NCBI GenBank assembly: GCA_030435675.1
Contig: CM059625.1
Location: 11,594,001 to 11,658,000, forward strand
Reading direction: 5' to 3'
Source of the DNA: Steinernema hermaphroditum
Lineage: Eukaryota > Nematoda > Chromadorea > Rhabditida > Steinernematidae
Length of the DNA stretch: 64,000 nucleotides
The notes under the pieces were generated by a model. It made no database searches and had not been told where the DNA came from. It saw only the letters and a list, made by a program, of their open reading frames with translations. Made by a program: the position numbers and the translations under genes. Below, in pieces: positions 10,149 to 23,385 of the stretch (its first letter is position 1; each line of letters starts with the position of its first letter).

Positions 10149-11677
10149 GCTATTCAGACAGGGAATCTGTCTATATGTCTCGATGCCCTACCTCCGATGC
10201 GTCGAGTCCCCAACCTCGATGCCCTACCTTCGAAGCGTCGAGTCCCCAACCTCGATACCCTTCGTCCGAAGCGTCAGCTCTTCAGACAGGGAATCTGTCT
10301 ATATGTCTCGATGCCCTACCTCCGAAGCGTCGAGTCCCCAACCTCGATACCCTTCGTCCGAAGCGTCAGCTCTTCAGACAGGGAATCTGTCTATATGTCT
10401 CGATGCCCTACCTCCGATGCGTCGATCGCCCTCTTTCGAAGGTCGAGTCCCAACCTCGATACCCTTCGTCCGAAGCGTCAGCTCTTCAGACAGGGAATCT
10501 GTCTATATGTCTCGATGCCCTACCTACGAAGCGTCGAGTCCCCAACCTCGATACCCTTCGTCCGAAGCGTCAGCTCTTCAGACAGGGAATCTGTCTATAT
10601 GTCTCGATGCCCTACCTCCGAAGCGTCGAGTCCCCAACCTCGATACCCTTCGTCCGAAGCGTCAGCTCTTCAGACAGGGAATCTGTCTATATGTCTCGAT
10701 GCCCTTCCTCCGAAGCGTCGAGTCCCCAACCTCGATACCCTTCGTCCGAAGCGTCAGCTATTCAGACAGGGAATCTGTCTATATGTCTCGATGCCCTACC
10801 TCCGATGCGTCGAGCCCCCAACCTCGATGCCCTACCTTCGAAGCGTCGAGTCCCCAACCTCGATACCCTTCGTCCGAAGCGTCAGCTCTTCAGACAGGGA
10901 ATCTGTCTATATGTCTCGATGCCCTACCTCCGAAGCGTCGAGTCCCCAACCTCGATACCCTTCGTCCGAAGCGTCAGCTCTTCAGACAGGGAATCTGTCT
11001 ATATGTCTCGATGCCCTACCTCCGAAGCGTCGAGTCCCCAACCTCGATACCCTTCGTCCGAAGCGTCAGCTCTTCAGACAGGGAATCTGTCTATATGTCT
11101 CGATGCCCTACCTCCGATGCGTCGAGTCCCCAACCTCGATACCCTTCGTCCGAAGCGTCAGCTATTCAGACAGGGAATCTGTCTATATGTCTCGATGCCC
11201 TACCTCCGATGCGTCGAGCCCCCAACCTCGATGCCCTACCTTCGAAGCGTCGAGTCCCCAACCTCGATACCCTTCGTCCGAAGCGTCAGCTCTTCAGACA
11301 GGGAATCTGTCTATATGTCTCGATGCCCTACCTCCGAAGCGTCGAGTCCCCAACCTCGATCACCCTTCGTCCGAAGCGTCAGCTCTTCAGACAGGGAATC
11401 TGTCTATATGTCTCGATGCCCTACCTCCGATGCCTCGAGTCCCCAACCTCGATACCCTTCGTCCGAAGCGTCAGCTCTTCAGACAGGGAATCTGTCTATA
11501 TGTCTCGATGCCCTACCTCCGATGCGTCGAGCCCCCAACCTCGATGCCCTACCTTCGAAGCGTCGAGTCCCCAACCTCGATACCCTTCGTCCGAAGCGTC
11601 AGCTCTTCAGACAGGGAATCTGTCTATATGTCTCGATGCCCTACCTCCGATGCGTCGAGTCCCCAACCTCGATGCCC

Positions 11678-11757
11678 TACTTCGAAGCTCAGACACCCTA
11701 GCTCGATACCCTTCGTCCGAAGCGTCAGCTATTCAGCGTCAGCCTTCAGACAGGGAA
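11678..11757 (+). repeat. Scrambled unit pair
   Basis: Slot sequence breaks at ACTTCGAAGCTCAGACACCC, followed by TAGCTCGATACCC. The next core begins twice (AGCTATTCAGCGTCAGCC, then TTCAGACAGGG), a 12-base partial duplication around the AGCT. Normal units resume after it. Confidence 0.83.
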
Positions 11758-14700
11758 TCTGTCTATATGTCTCGATGCCCTACCTCCGATGCGTCGAGTC
11801 CCCAACCTCGATGCCCTACCTTCGAAGCGTCGAGTCCCCAACCTCGATACCCTTCGTCCGAAGCGTCAGCTCTTCAGACAGGGAATCTGTCTATATGTCT
11901 CGATGCCCTACCTCCGAAGCGTCGAGTCCCCAACCTCGACACCCTTCGTCCGAAGCGTCAGCTCTTCAGACAGGGAATCTGTCTATATGTCTCGATGCCC
12001 TACCTCCGATGCCACCTTCGAAGCGTCGAGTCCCCAACCTCGATACCCTTCGTCCGAAGCGTCAGCTCTTCAGACAGGGAATCTGTCTATATGTCTCGAT
12101 GCCCTACCTCCGATGCGTCGAGTCCCCAACCTCGATGCCCTACCTTCGAAGCGTCGAGTCCCCAACCTCGATACCCTTCGTCCGAAGCGTCAGCTCTTCA
12201 GACAGGGAATCTGTCTATATGTCTCGATGCCCTACCTCCGATGCGTCGAGTCCCCAACCTCGACACCCTTCGTCCGAAGCGTCAGCTATTCAGACAGGGA
12301 ATCTGTCCATATGTCTCGATGCCCTACCTCCGATGCGTCGAGTCCCCAACCTCGATGCCCTACCTTCGAAGCGTCGAGTCCCCAACCTCGATACCATTCG
12401 TCCGAAGCGTCAGCTCTTCAGACAGGGAATCTGTCTATATGTCTCGATGCCCTACCTCCGATGCGTCGAGTCCCCAACCTCGACCCTACCTTCGAAGCGT
12501 CGAGTCCCCAACCTCGATACCCTTCGTCCGAAGCGTCAGCTCTTCAGACAGGGAATCTGTCTATATGTCTCGATGCCCTACCTCCGAAGCGTCGAGTCCC
12601 CAACCTCGATACCCTTCGTCCGAAGCGTCAGCTCTTCAGACAGGGAATCTGTCTATATGTCTCGATGCCCTACCTCCGATGCGTCGAGTCCCCCAACCTC
12701 GATGCCCTACCTTCGAAGCGTCGAGTCCCCAACCTCGCTACCCTTCGTCCGAAGCGTCAGCTCTTCAGACAGGGAATCTGTCTATATGTCTCGATGCCCT
12801 ACCTCCGATACGTCGAGTCCCCAACCTCGATACCCTTCGTCCGAAGCGTCAGCTCTTCAGACAGGGAATCTGTCTATATGTCTCGATGCCCTACCTCCGA
12901 AGCGTCGAGTCCCCAACCTCGATACCCTTCGTCCGAAGCGTCAGCTCTTCAGACAGGGAATCTGTCTATATGTCTCGATGCCCTACCTCCATCCTCAGTC
13001 CCCAACCTCGATGCCCTACCTTCAAGCGTCGAGTCCCCAACCTCGATACCCTTCGTCCGAAGCGTCAGCTCTTCAGACAGGGAATCTGTCTATATGTCTC
13101 GATGCCCTACCTCCGAAGCGTCGAGTCCCCAACCTCGATACCCTTCGTCCGAAGCGTCAGCTCTTCAGACAGGGAATCTGTCTATATGTCTCGATGCCCT
13201 ACCTCTTCCCCGAAGCGTCGAGTCCCCAACCTCGATACCCTTCGTCCGAAGCGTCAGCTCTTCAGACAGGGAATCTGTCTATATGTCTCGATGCCCTACC
13301 TCCGAAGAGTCGAGTCCCCAACCTCGATACCCTTCGTCCGAAGCGTCAGCTCTTCAGACAGGGAATCTGTCTATATGTCTCGTTGCCCTACCTCCGATGC
13401 CTCGAGTCGCCAACCTCCACCCTACCTTCGAAGCGTCGAGTCCCCAACCTCGATACCCTTCGTCCGAAGCGTCAGCTCTTCAGACACTTAATCTGTCTAT
13501 ATGTCTCGATGCCCTACCTCCGATGCCTCGAGTCCCCAACCTCGACACGCCTTCGTCCGAAGCGTCAGCTCTTCAGACAGGGAATCTGTCTATATGTCTC
13601 GATGCCCTATCCTACCTTCGAAGCGTCGAGTCCCCAACCTCGATACCCTTCGTCCGAAGCGTCAGCTCTTCAGACAGGGAATCTGTCTATATGTCTCGAT
13701 GCCCTACCTCCGATGCGTCGAGTCCCCAACCTCGATACCCTTCGTCCGAAGCGTCAGCTCTTCAGACAGGGAATCTGTCTATATGTCTCGATGCCCTACC
13801 TCCGATGCCTCACCCCCAACCTCGATGCCCTACCTTCGAAGCGTCGAGTCCCCAACCTCGATACCCTTCGTCCGAAGCGTCAGCTCTTCAGACAGGGAAT
13901 CTGTCTATATGTCTCGATGCCCTACCTCCGAAGCGTCGAGTCCCCAACCTCGATACCCTTCGTCCGAAGCGTCAGCTCTTCAGACAGGGAATCTGTCTAT
14001 ATGTCTCGATGCCCTACCTCCGATGCGTCGAGTCCCCAACCTCGATACCCTTCGTCCGAAGCGTCAGCTATTCAGACAGGGAATCTGTCTATATGTCTCG
14101 ATGCCCTACCTCCGATGCGTCGAGTCCCCAACCTCGATGCCCTACCTTCGAAGCGTCGAGTCCCCAACCTCGATACCCTTCGTCCGAAGCGTCAGCTCTT
14201 CAGACAGGGAATCTGTCTATATGTCTCGATGCCCTACCTCCGAAGCCTCGAGTCCCCAACCTCGATACCCTTCGTCCGAAGCGTCAGCTCTTCAGACAGG
14301 GAATCTGTCTATATGTCTCGATGCCCTACCTCCGAAGCGTCGAGTCCCCAACCTCGATGCCCTTCGTCCGAAGCGTCAGCTCTTCAGACAGGGAATCTGT
14401 CTATATGTCTCGATGCCCTACCTCCGATGCGTCGAGTCCCCAACCTCGACACGCTACCCTTCGTCCGAAGCGTCAGCTCTTCAGACAGGGAATCTGTCTA
14501 TATGTCTCGATGCCCTACCTACGAAGCGTCGAGTCCCCAACCTCGAGACCCTTCGTCCGAAGCGTCAGCTCTTCAGACAGGGAATCTGTCTATATGTCTC
14601 GATGCCCTACCTCCGAAGCGTCGAGTCCCCAACCTCGACACCCTTCGTCCGAAGCGTCAGCTCTTCAGACAGGGAATCTGTCTATATGTCTCGATGCCCT

Positions 14701-16139
14701 ACCTCCGATGCGTCGAGTCCCCAACCTCGATACCCTTCGTCCGAAGCGTCAGCTCTTCAGACAGGGAATCTGTCTATATGTCTCGATGCCCTTCCTCCGA
14801 AGCGTCGAGTCCCCAACCTCGATACCCTTCGTCCGAAGCGTCAGCTATTCAGACAGGGAATCTGTCTATATGTCTCGATGCCCTACCTCCGATGCGTCGA
14901 GCCCCCAACCTCGATGCCCTACCTTCGAAGCGTCGAGTCCCCAACCTCGATACCCTTCGTCCGAAGCGTCAGCTCTTCAGACAGGGAATCTGTCTATATG
15001 TCTCGATGCCCTACCTCCGATGCGTCGAGTCCCCAACCTCGATGCCCTACCCTTCGTCCGAAGCGTCAGCTCTTCAGACAGGGAATCTGTCTATATGTCT
15101 CGATGCCCTACCTCCGATGCCTCGAGTCCCCAACCTCGATACCCTTCGTCCGAAGCGTCAGCTCTTCAGACAGGGAATCTGTCTATATGTCTCGATGCCC
15201 TACCTCCGATCGTCGAGCCCCCAACCTCGATGCCCTACCTTCGAAGCGTCGAGTCCCCAACCTCGATACCCTTCGTCCGAAGCGTCAGCTCTTCAGACAG
15301 GGAATCTGTCTATATGTCTCGATGCCCTACCTCCGAAGCGTCGAGTCCCCAACCTCGATACCCTTCGTCCGAAGCGTCAGCTCTTCAGACAGGGAATCTG
15401 TCTATATGTCTCGATGCCCTACCTCCGATGCCTCGAGTCGCCCAACCTCGATACCCTTCGTCCGAAGCGTCAGCTCTTCAGACAGGGAATCTGTCTATAT
15501 GTCTCGATGCCCTACCTCCGAAGCGTCGAGTCCCCAACCTCGATACCCTTCGTCCGAAGCGTCAGCTCTTCAGACAGGGAATCTGTCTATATGTCTCGAT
15601 GCCCTACCTCCGAAGCGTCGAGTCCCCAACCTCGATACCCTTCGTCCGAAGCGTCAGCTATTCAGACAGGGAATCTGTCTATATGTCTCGATGCCCTACC
15701 TCCGATGCGTCGAGCCCCCACCCTCGATGCCCTACCTTCGAAGCGTCGAGTCCCCAACCTCGATACCCTTCGTCCGAAGCGTCAGCTCTTCAGACAGGGA
15801 ATCTGTCTATATGTCTCGATGCCCTACCTCCGATGCGTCGAGTCCCCAACCTCGATACCCTTCGTCCGAAGCGTCAGCTATTCAGACAGGGAATCTGTCT
15901 ATATGTCTCGATGCCCTACCTCCGATGCCTCGAGTCCCCAACCTCGATGCCCTACCTTCGAAGCGTCGAGTCCCCAACCTCGATACCCTTCGTCCGAAGC
16001 GTCAGCTCTTCAGACAGGGAATCTGTCTATATGTCTCGATGCCCTACCTCCGATGCGTCGAGTCCCCAACCTCGATGCCCTTCGTCCGAAGCGTCAGCTC
16101 TTCAGACAGGGAATCTGTCTATATGTCTCGATGCCCTAC

Positions 16140-16196
16140 CTCCTCCCCCTCCCTTCGTCCGAAGCGTCAGCTATCTTCAGACAGGAATCTGTCTAT
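16140..16196 (+). repeat. Irregular joint with pyrimidine run
   Basis: A CTCCTCCCCCTCCC run replaces most of slot 1. The following core has an insertion (CTATCTTCAG) and a one-base loss (ACAGGAATC). The register recovers in the next unit. Confidence 0.8.
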
Positions 16197-17625
16197 ATGT
16201 CTCGATGCCCTACCTCCGAAGCGTCGAGTCCCCAACCTCGATACCCTTCGTCCGAAGCGTCAGCTATTCAGACAGGGAATCTGTCTATATGTCTCGTTGC
16301 CCTACCTCCGATGCCTCGAGTCCCCAACCTCCACACTACCTCCGAAGCGTCGAGTCCCCAACCTCGATACCCTTCGTCCGAAGCGTCAGCTCTTCAGACA
16401 GGGAATCTGTCTATATGTCTCGATGCCCTACCTCCGATGCCACTTCGAAGCGTCGAGTCCCCAACCTCGATACCCTTCGTCCGAAGCGTCAGCTCTTCAG
16501 ACAGGGAATCTGTCTATATGTCTCGATGCCCTACCTCCGATGCGTCGAGTCCCCAACCTCGATACCCTTCGTCCGAAGCGTCAGCTCTTCAGACAGGGAA
16601 TCTGTCTATATGTCTCGATGCCCTACCTCCGAAGCGTCGAGTCCCCAACCTCGATACCCTTCGTCCGAAGCGTCAGCTCTTCAGACAGGGAATCTGTCTA
16701 TATGTCTCGATGCCCTACCTACGAAGCGTCGAGTCCCCAACCTCGATACCCTTCGTCCGAAGCGTCAGCTATTCAGACAGGGAATCTGTCTATATGTCTC
16801 GATGCCCTACCTCCGATCCGTCGAGTCCCCAACCTCGATGCCCTACCTTCGAAGCGTCGAGTCCCCAACCTCGATACCCTTCGTCCGAAGCGTCAGCTCT
16901 TCAGACAGGGAATCTGTCTATATGTCTCGATGCCCTACCTCCGAAGCGTCGAGTCCCCAACCTCGATACCCTTCGTCCGAAGCGTCAGCTCTTCAGACAG
17001 GGAATCTGTCTATATGTCTCGATGCCCTACCTCCGATGCGTCGAGCCCCCAACCTCGATGCCCTACCTTCGAAGCGTCGAGTCCCCAACCTCGATACCCT
17101 TCGTCCGAAGCGTCAGCTCTTCAGACAGGGAATCTGTCTATATGTCTCGATGCCCTACCTCCGATGCCTCGAGTCCCCAACCTCGATACCCTTCGTCCGA
17201 AGCGTCAGCTATTCAGACAGGGAATCTGTCTATATGTCTCGATGCCCTACCTCCGATGCGTCGAGTCCCCAACCTCGATGCCCTACCTTCGAAGCGTCGA
17301 GTCCCCAACCTCGATACCCTTCGTCCGAAGCGTCAGCTCTTCAGACAGGGAATCTGTCTATATGTCTCGATGCCCTACCTCCGAACCTCTGCCCTACCTT
17401 CGAAGCGTCGAGTCCCAACCTCGATACCCTTCGTCCGAAGCGTCAGCTCTTCAGACAGGGAATCTGTCTATATGTCTCGATGCCCTACCTCCGATGCGTC
17501 GAGCCCCCAACCTCGATGCCCTACCTTCGAAGCGTCGAGTCCCCAACCTCGATACCCTTCGTCCGAAGCGTCAGCTCTTCAGACAGGGAATCTGTCTATA
17601 TGTCTCGATGCCCTACCTCCGAAGC

Positions 17626-17670
17626 GTGCCTCGAGTCCCCAACCTCGATGCCCTCCTAGCGCAGCACACT
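17626..17670 (+). repeat. Joint containing non-satellite bases
   Basis: Around CCTCCTAGCGCAGCACACTT the stretch AGCGCAGCACA does not match any normal part of the unit. It sits between a truncated slot and the normal TTCGTCCGAAG. It is one of the very few places with possible foreign filler bases. Confidence 0.75.
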
Positions 17671-20100
17671 TCGTCCGAAGCGTCAGCTCTTCAGACAGGG
17701 AATCTGTCTATATGTCTCGATGCCCTACCTCCGATGCCTCGAGTCGCCAACCTCGACACGCTTCGTCCGAAGCGTCAGCTATTCAGACAGGGAATCTGTC
17801 TATATGTCTCGATGCCCTACCTCCGATGCGTCGAGTCCCCAACCTCGATGCCCTACCTTCGAAGCGTCGAGTCCCCAACCTCGATACCCTTCGTCCGAAG
17901 CGTCAGCTCTTCAGACAGGGAATCTGTCTATATGTCTCGATGCCCTACCTCCGAAGCGTCGAGTCCCCAACCTCGATACCCTTCGTCCGAAGCGTCAGCT
18001 CTTCAGACAGGGAATCTGTCTATATGTCTCGATGCCCTACCTCCGATGCCTCGAGTCCCCAACCTCGATACCCTTCGTCCGAAGCGTCAGCTCTTCAGAC
18101 AGGGAATCTGTCTATATGTCTCGATGCCCTACCTCCGATGCGTCGAGTCCCCAACCTCCATGCCCTACCTTCGAAGCCTCGAGTCCCCAACCTCGACCCG
18201 CTTCGTCCGAAGCGTCAGCTCTTCAGACAGGGAATCTGTCTATATGTCTCGATGCCCTACCTCCGATACGTCGAGTCCCCAACCTCGATACCCTTCGTCC
18301 GAAGCGTCAGCTCTTCAGACAGGGAATCTGTCTATATGTCTCGATGCCCTACCTCCGAAGCGTCGAGTCCCCAACCTCGATACCCTTCGTCCGAAGCGTC
18401 AGCTCTTCAGACAGGGAATCTGTCTATATGTCTCGATGCCCTACCTCCGATGCGTCGAGACCCCAACCTCGATGCCCTACCTCCGAAGCGTCGAGCTCCC
18501 CAGACCCGGATATCCTTCGTCCGAAGCGTCAGCTCTTCAGACAGGGAATCTGTCTATATGTCTCGATGCCCTACCTCCGATACGTCGAGTCCCCAACCTC
18601 GATACCCTTCGTCCGAAGCGTCAGCTCTTCAGACAGGGAATCTGTCTATATGTCTCGATGCCCTACCTCCGAAGCGTCGAGTCCCCAACCTCGATACCCT
18701 TCGTCCGAAGCGTCAGCTCTTCAGACAGGGAATCTGTCTATATGTCTCGATGCCCTACCTCCGATGCGTCGAGTCCCCAACCTCGATACCCTTCGTCCGA
18801 AGCGTCAGCTCTTCAGACAGGGAATCTGTCTATATGTCTCGATGCCCTACCTCCGATACGTCGAGTCCCCAACCTCGATACCCTTCGTCCGAAGCGTCAG
18901 CTATTCAGACAGGGAATCTGTCTATATGTCTCGATGCCCTACCTCCGATGCGTCGAGTCCCCAACCTCGATGCCCTACCTTCGAAGCGTCGAGTCCCCAA
19001 CCTCGATACCCTTCGTCCGAAGCGTCAGCTCTTCAGACACGGAATCTGTCTATATGTCTCGATGCCCTACCTCCGATGCGTCGAGTCCCCAACCTCGATA
19101 CCCTTCGTCCGAAGCGTCAGCTATTCAGACAGGGAATCTGTCTATATGTCTCGATGCCCTACCTCCGAAGCGTCGAGTCCCCAACCTCGATACCCTTCGT
19201 CCGAAGCGTCAGCTATTCAGACAGGGAATCTGTCTATATGTCTCGATGCCCTACCTCCGAAGCCTCGAGTCCCCAACCTCGATACCCTTCGTCCGAAGCG
19301 TCAGCTCTTCAGACAGGGAATCTGTCTATATGTCTCGATGCCCTACCTCCGATGCGTCGAGTCCCCAACCTCGATGCCCTACCTTCGAAGCGTCGAGTCC
19401 CCAACCTCGATACCCTTCGTCCGAAGCGTCAGCTATTCAGACAGGGAATCTGTCTATATGTCTCGATGCCCTACCTCCGATGCGTCGAGCTCCCCAACCT
19501 CGATGCCCTACCTTCGAAGCGTCGAGTCCCCAACCTCGACACCCTTCGTCCGAAGCGTCAGCTATTCAGACAGGGAATCTGTCTATATGTCTCGATGCCC
19601 TACCTCCGATGCCCTACCTTCGAAGCGTCGAGTCCCCAACCTCGATACCCTTCGTCCGAAGCGTCAGCTCTTCAGACAGGGAATCTGTCTATATGTCTCG
19701 ATGCCCTACCTCCGATGCGTCGAGTCCCCAACCTCGATCTGTCTATATGTCTCGATGCCCTACCTTCGAAGCGTCGAGTCCCCAACCTCGATACCCTTCG
19801 TCCGAAGCGTCAGCTCTTCAGACAGGGAATCTGTCTATATGTCTCGATGCCCTACCTCCGAAGCGTCGAGTCCCCAACCTCGATACCCTTCGTCCGAAGC
19901 GTCAGCTCTTCAGACAGGGAATCTGTCTATATGTCTCGATGCCCTACCTCCGATGCGTCGAGTCCCTACTTCGAAGCGTCGAGTCCCCAACCTCGACACC
20001 CTTCGTCCGAAGCGTCAGCTATTCAGACAGGGAATCTGTCTATATGTCTCGATGCCCTACCTCCGATGCGTCGAGTCCCCAACCTCGATACCCTTCGTCC

Positions 20101-20140
20101 GAAGCGTCCAGCTCATTCAGATCAGCGGGAATCTGTCTAT
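20101..20140 (+). repeat. Core with short insertions
   Basis: The core entry reads CCAGCTCATTCAGATCAGCG before GGAATCTGTCT, with several small insertions that break the left arm of the dyad. The flanks on both sides are normal satellite. Confidence 0.8.
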
Positions 20141-21496
20141 ATGTCTCGATGCCCTACCTCCGATGCGTCGAGTCCCCAACCTCGATGCCCTACCTTCGAA
20201 GCGTCGAGTCCCCAACCTCGATACCCTTCGTCCGAAGCGTCAGCTCTTCAGACAGGGAATCTGTCTATATGTCTCGATGCCCTACCTCCGATGCCTCGAG
20301 TCCCCAACCTCGATACCCTTCGTCCGAAGCGTCAGCTCTTCAGACAGGGAATCTGTCTATATGTCTCGATGCCCTACCTCCGAAGCGTCGAGTCCCCAAC
20401 GTCTCGATGCCCTACCTTCGAAGCGTCGAGTCCCCAACCTCGATACCCTTCGTCCGAAGCGTCAGCTATTCAGACAGGGAATCTGTCTATATGTCTCGAT
20501 GCCCTACCTCCGAAGCGTCGAGTCCCCAACCTCGATGCCCTACCTTCGAAGCGTCGAGTCCCCACCCTCGATACCCTTCGTCCGAAGCGTCAGCTCTTCA
20601 GACAGGGAATCTGTCTATATGTCTCGATGCCCTACCTCCGAAGCGTCGAGTCCCCAACCTCGATACCCTTCGTCCGAAGCGTCAGCTCTTCAGACAGGGA
20701 ATCTGTCTATATGTCTCGATGCCCTACCTCCGATGCGTCGAGCCCCCAACCTCGATGCCCTACCTTCGAAGCGTCGAGTCCCCAACCTCGATACCCTTCG
20801 TCCGAAGCGTCAGCTCTTCAGACAGGGAATCTGTCTATATGTCTCGATGCCCTACCTCCGATGCCTCGAGTCGCCAACCTCGACACGCTTCGTCCGAAGC
20901 GTCAGCTATTCAGACAGGGAATCTGTCTATATGTCTCGATGCCCTACCTCCGAAGCGTCGAGTCCCCAACCTCGATACCCTTCGTCCGAAGCGTCAGCTC
21001 TTCAGACAGGGAATCTGTCTATATGTCTCGATGCCCTACCTCCGATGCGTCGAGTCCCCAACCTCGATGCCCTACCTTCGAAGCGTCGAGTCCCCAACCT
21101 CGATACCCTTCGTCCGAAGCGTCAGCTCTTCAGACAGGGAATCTGTCTATATGTCTCGATGCCCTACCTCCGATTCGTCGAGTCCCCAACCTCGATACCC
21201 TTCGTCCGAAGCGTCAGCTCTTCAGACAGGGAATCTGTCTATATGTCTCGATGCCCTACATCCGAAGCGTCGAGTCCCCAACCTCGATACCCTTCGTCCG
21301 AAGCGTCAGCTCTTCAGACAGGGAATCTGTCTATATGTCTCGATGCCCTACCTCCGAAGCGTCGAGTCCCCAACCTCGATGCCCTACGCTTCGTCCGAAG
21401 CGTCAGCTATTCAGACAGGGAATCTGTCTATATGTCTCGATGCCCTACCTCCGATGCGTCGAGTCCCCAACCTCGATGCCCTACGTCCGAAGCGTC

Positions 21497-21535
21497 AGCT
21501 CTTCAGACAGGGAATCTGTCTTCGTCCGAAGCGTC
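21497..21535 (+). repeat. 39-base unit, shortest seen
   Basis: The core (through AATCTGTC) is joined directly to TTCGTCCGAAGCGTC, removing TATATGTC and every slot start. Unit starts are 21497 and 21536. The next core begins ATCTATTCAG. The joint at TGTC/TTCG has little homology. Confidence 0.83.
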
Positions 21536-22535
21536 ATCTATTCAGACAGGGAATCTGTCTATATGTCTCGATGCCCTACCTCCGAAGCGTCGAGTCCCCA
21601 ACCTCGATACCCTTCGTCCGAAGCGTCAGCTCTTCAGACAGGGAATCTGTCTATATGTCTCGATGCCCTACTTTCGAAGCGTCGAGTCCCCAACCTCGAT
21701 ACCCTTCGTCCGAAGCGTCAGCTATTCAGACAGGGAATCTGTCTATATGTCTCGATGCCCTACCTCCGATACGTCGAGTCCCCAACCTCGATGCCCTACT
21801 TTCGAAGCGTCGAGTCCCCAACCTCGATACCCTTCGTCCGAAGCGTCAGCTCTTCAGACAGGGAATCTGTCTATATGTCTCGATGCCCTACCTCCGATGC
21901 GTCGAGTCCCCAACCTCGATACCCTTCGTCCGAAGCGTCAGCTATTCAGACAGGGAATCTGTCTATATGTCTCGATGCCCTACCTCCGATGCGTCGAGTC
22001 CCCAACCTCGATACCCTTCGTCCGAAGCGTCAGCTCTTCAGACAGGGAATCTGTCTATATGTCTCGATGCCCTACCTCCGAAGCGTCGAGTCCCCAACCT
22101 CGATACCCTTCGTCCGAAGCGTCAGCTCTTCAGACAGGGAATCTGTCTATATGTCTCGATGCCCTACCTCCGATGCGTCGAGTCCCCAACCTCGATGCCC
22201 TACCTTCGAAGCGTCGAGTCCCCCCTCGCAACCTCGCCCTTCGTCCGAAGCGTCAGCTCTTCAGACAGGGAATCTGTCTATATGTCTCGATGCCCTACCT
22301 CCGAAGCGTCGAGTCCCCAACCTCGATACCCTTCGTCCGAAGCGTCAGCTCTTCAGACAGGGAATCTGTCTATATGTCTCGATGCCCTACCTCCGATGCC
22401 TCGAGTCCCCAACCTCGATACCCTTCGTCCGAAGCGTCAGCTATTCAGACAGGGAATCTGTCTATATATCTCGATGCCCTACCTCCGATGCGTCGAGCCC
22501 CCAACCTCGATACCCTTCGTCCGAAGCGTCAGCTC

Positions 22536-22575
22536 TTCAGACACGGAATCTGTCTATATAATCCTCGATGCCCTA
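22536..22575 (+). repeat. Core variant with TATATAATCC joint
   Basis: This core has the AGACACGG variant, then TCTATATAATCCTCGATGCC, replacing TATATGTCTCGATGCC and losing slot 1. TATATAA arises here and creates a rare TAA on this strand. I see no evidence that it works as a promoter. Confidence 0.75.
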
Positions 22576-23345
22576 CCTTCGAAGCGTCGAGTCCCCAACC
22601 TCGATACCCTTCGTCCGAAGCGTCAGCTCTTCAGACAGGGAATCTGTCTATATGTCTCGATGCCCTACCTCCGATGCGTCGAGCCCCCAACCTCGATGCC
22701 CTACCTTCGAAGCGTCGAGTCCCCAACCTCGATACCCTTCGTCCGAAGCGTCAGCTCTTCAGACAGGGAATCTGTCTATATGTCTCGATGCCCTACCTCC
22801 GATGCGTCGAGTCCCCAACCTCGATACCCTTCGTCCGAAGCGTCAGCTCTTCAGACAGGGAATCTGTCTATATGTCTCGATGCCCTACCCTGCGTCGAGC
22901 CCCCAACCTCGATGCCCTACCTTCGAAGCGTCGAGTCCCCAACCTCGATACCCTTCGTCCGAAGCGTCAGCTCTTCAGACAGGGAATCTGTCTATATGTC
23001 TCGATGCCCTACCTCCGATGCGTCGAGTCCCCAACCTCGACACCCTTCGTCCGAAGCGTCAGCTATTCAGACAGGGAATCTGTCTATATGTCTCGATGCC
23101 CTACCTCCGATGCGTCGAGCCCCCAACCTCGATGCCCTACCTTCGAAGCGTCGAGTCCCCAACCTCGATACCCTTCGTCCGAAGCGTCAGCTCTTCAGAC
23201 AGGGAATCTGTCTATATGTCTCGATGCCCTACCCTACTCCGAAGCGTCGAGTCCCCAACCTCGATACCCTTCGTCCGAAGCGTCAGCTATTCAGACAGGG
23301 AATCTGTCTATATGTCTCGATGCCCTACCTCCGATGCGTCGAGTC

Positions 23346-23385
23346 CCCCAACCTCGATGCCCTTTCAACAAATCTGTCTATATGT
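23346..23385 (+). repeat. Fused unit, CCTTTCAACAAATCTG joint
   Basis: A slot is joined by CCCTTTCAACA to AATCTGTCTATATG, so the terminal slot, AGCT and left dyad arm are missing. The array continues in register after it. Confidence 0.82.

Noticed and set aside
22551..22562. TATATAATCC as a promoter element
   Set aside because: It is a single chance joint of core and slot in one unit, with no gene nearby.
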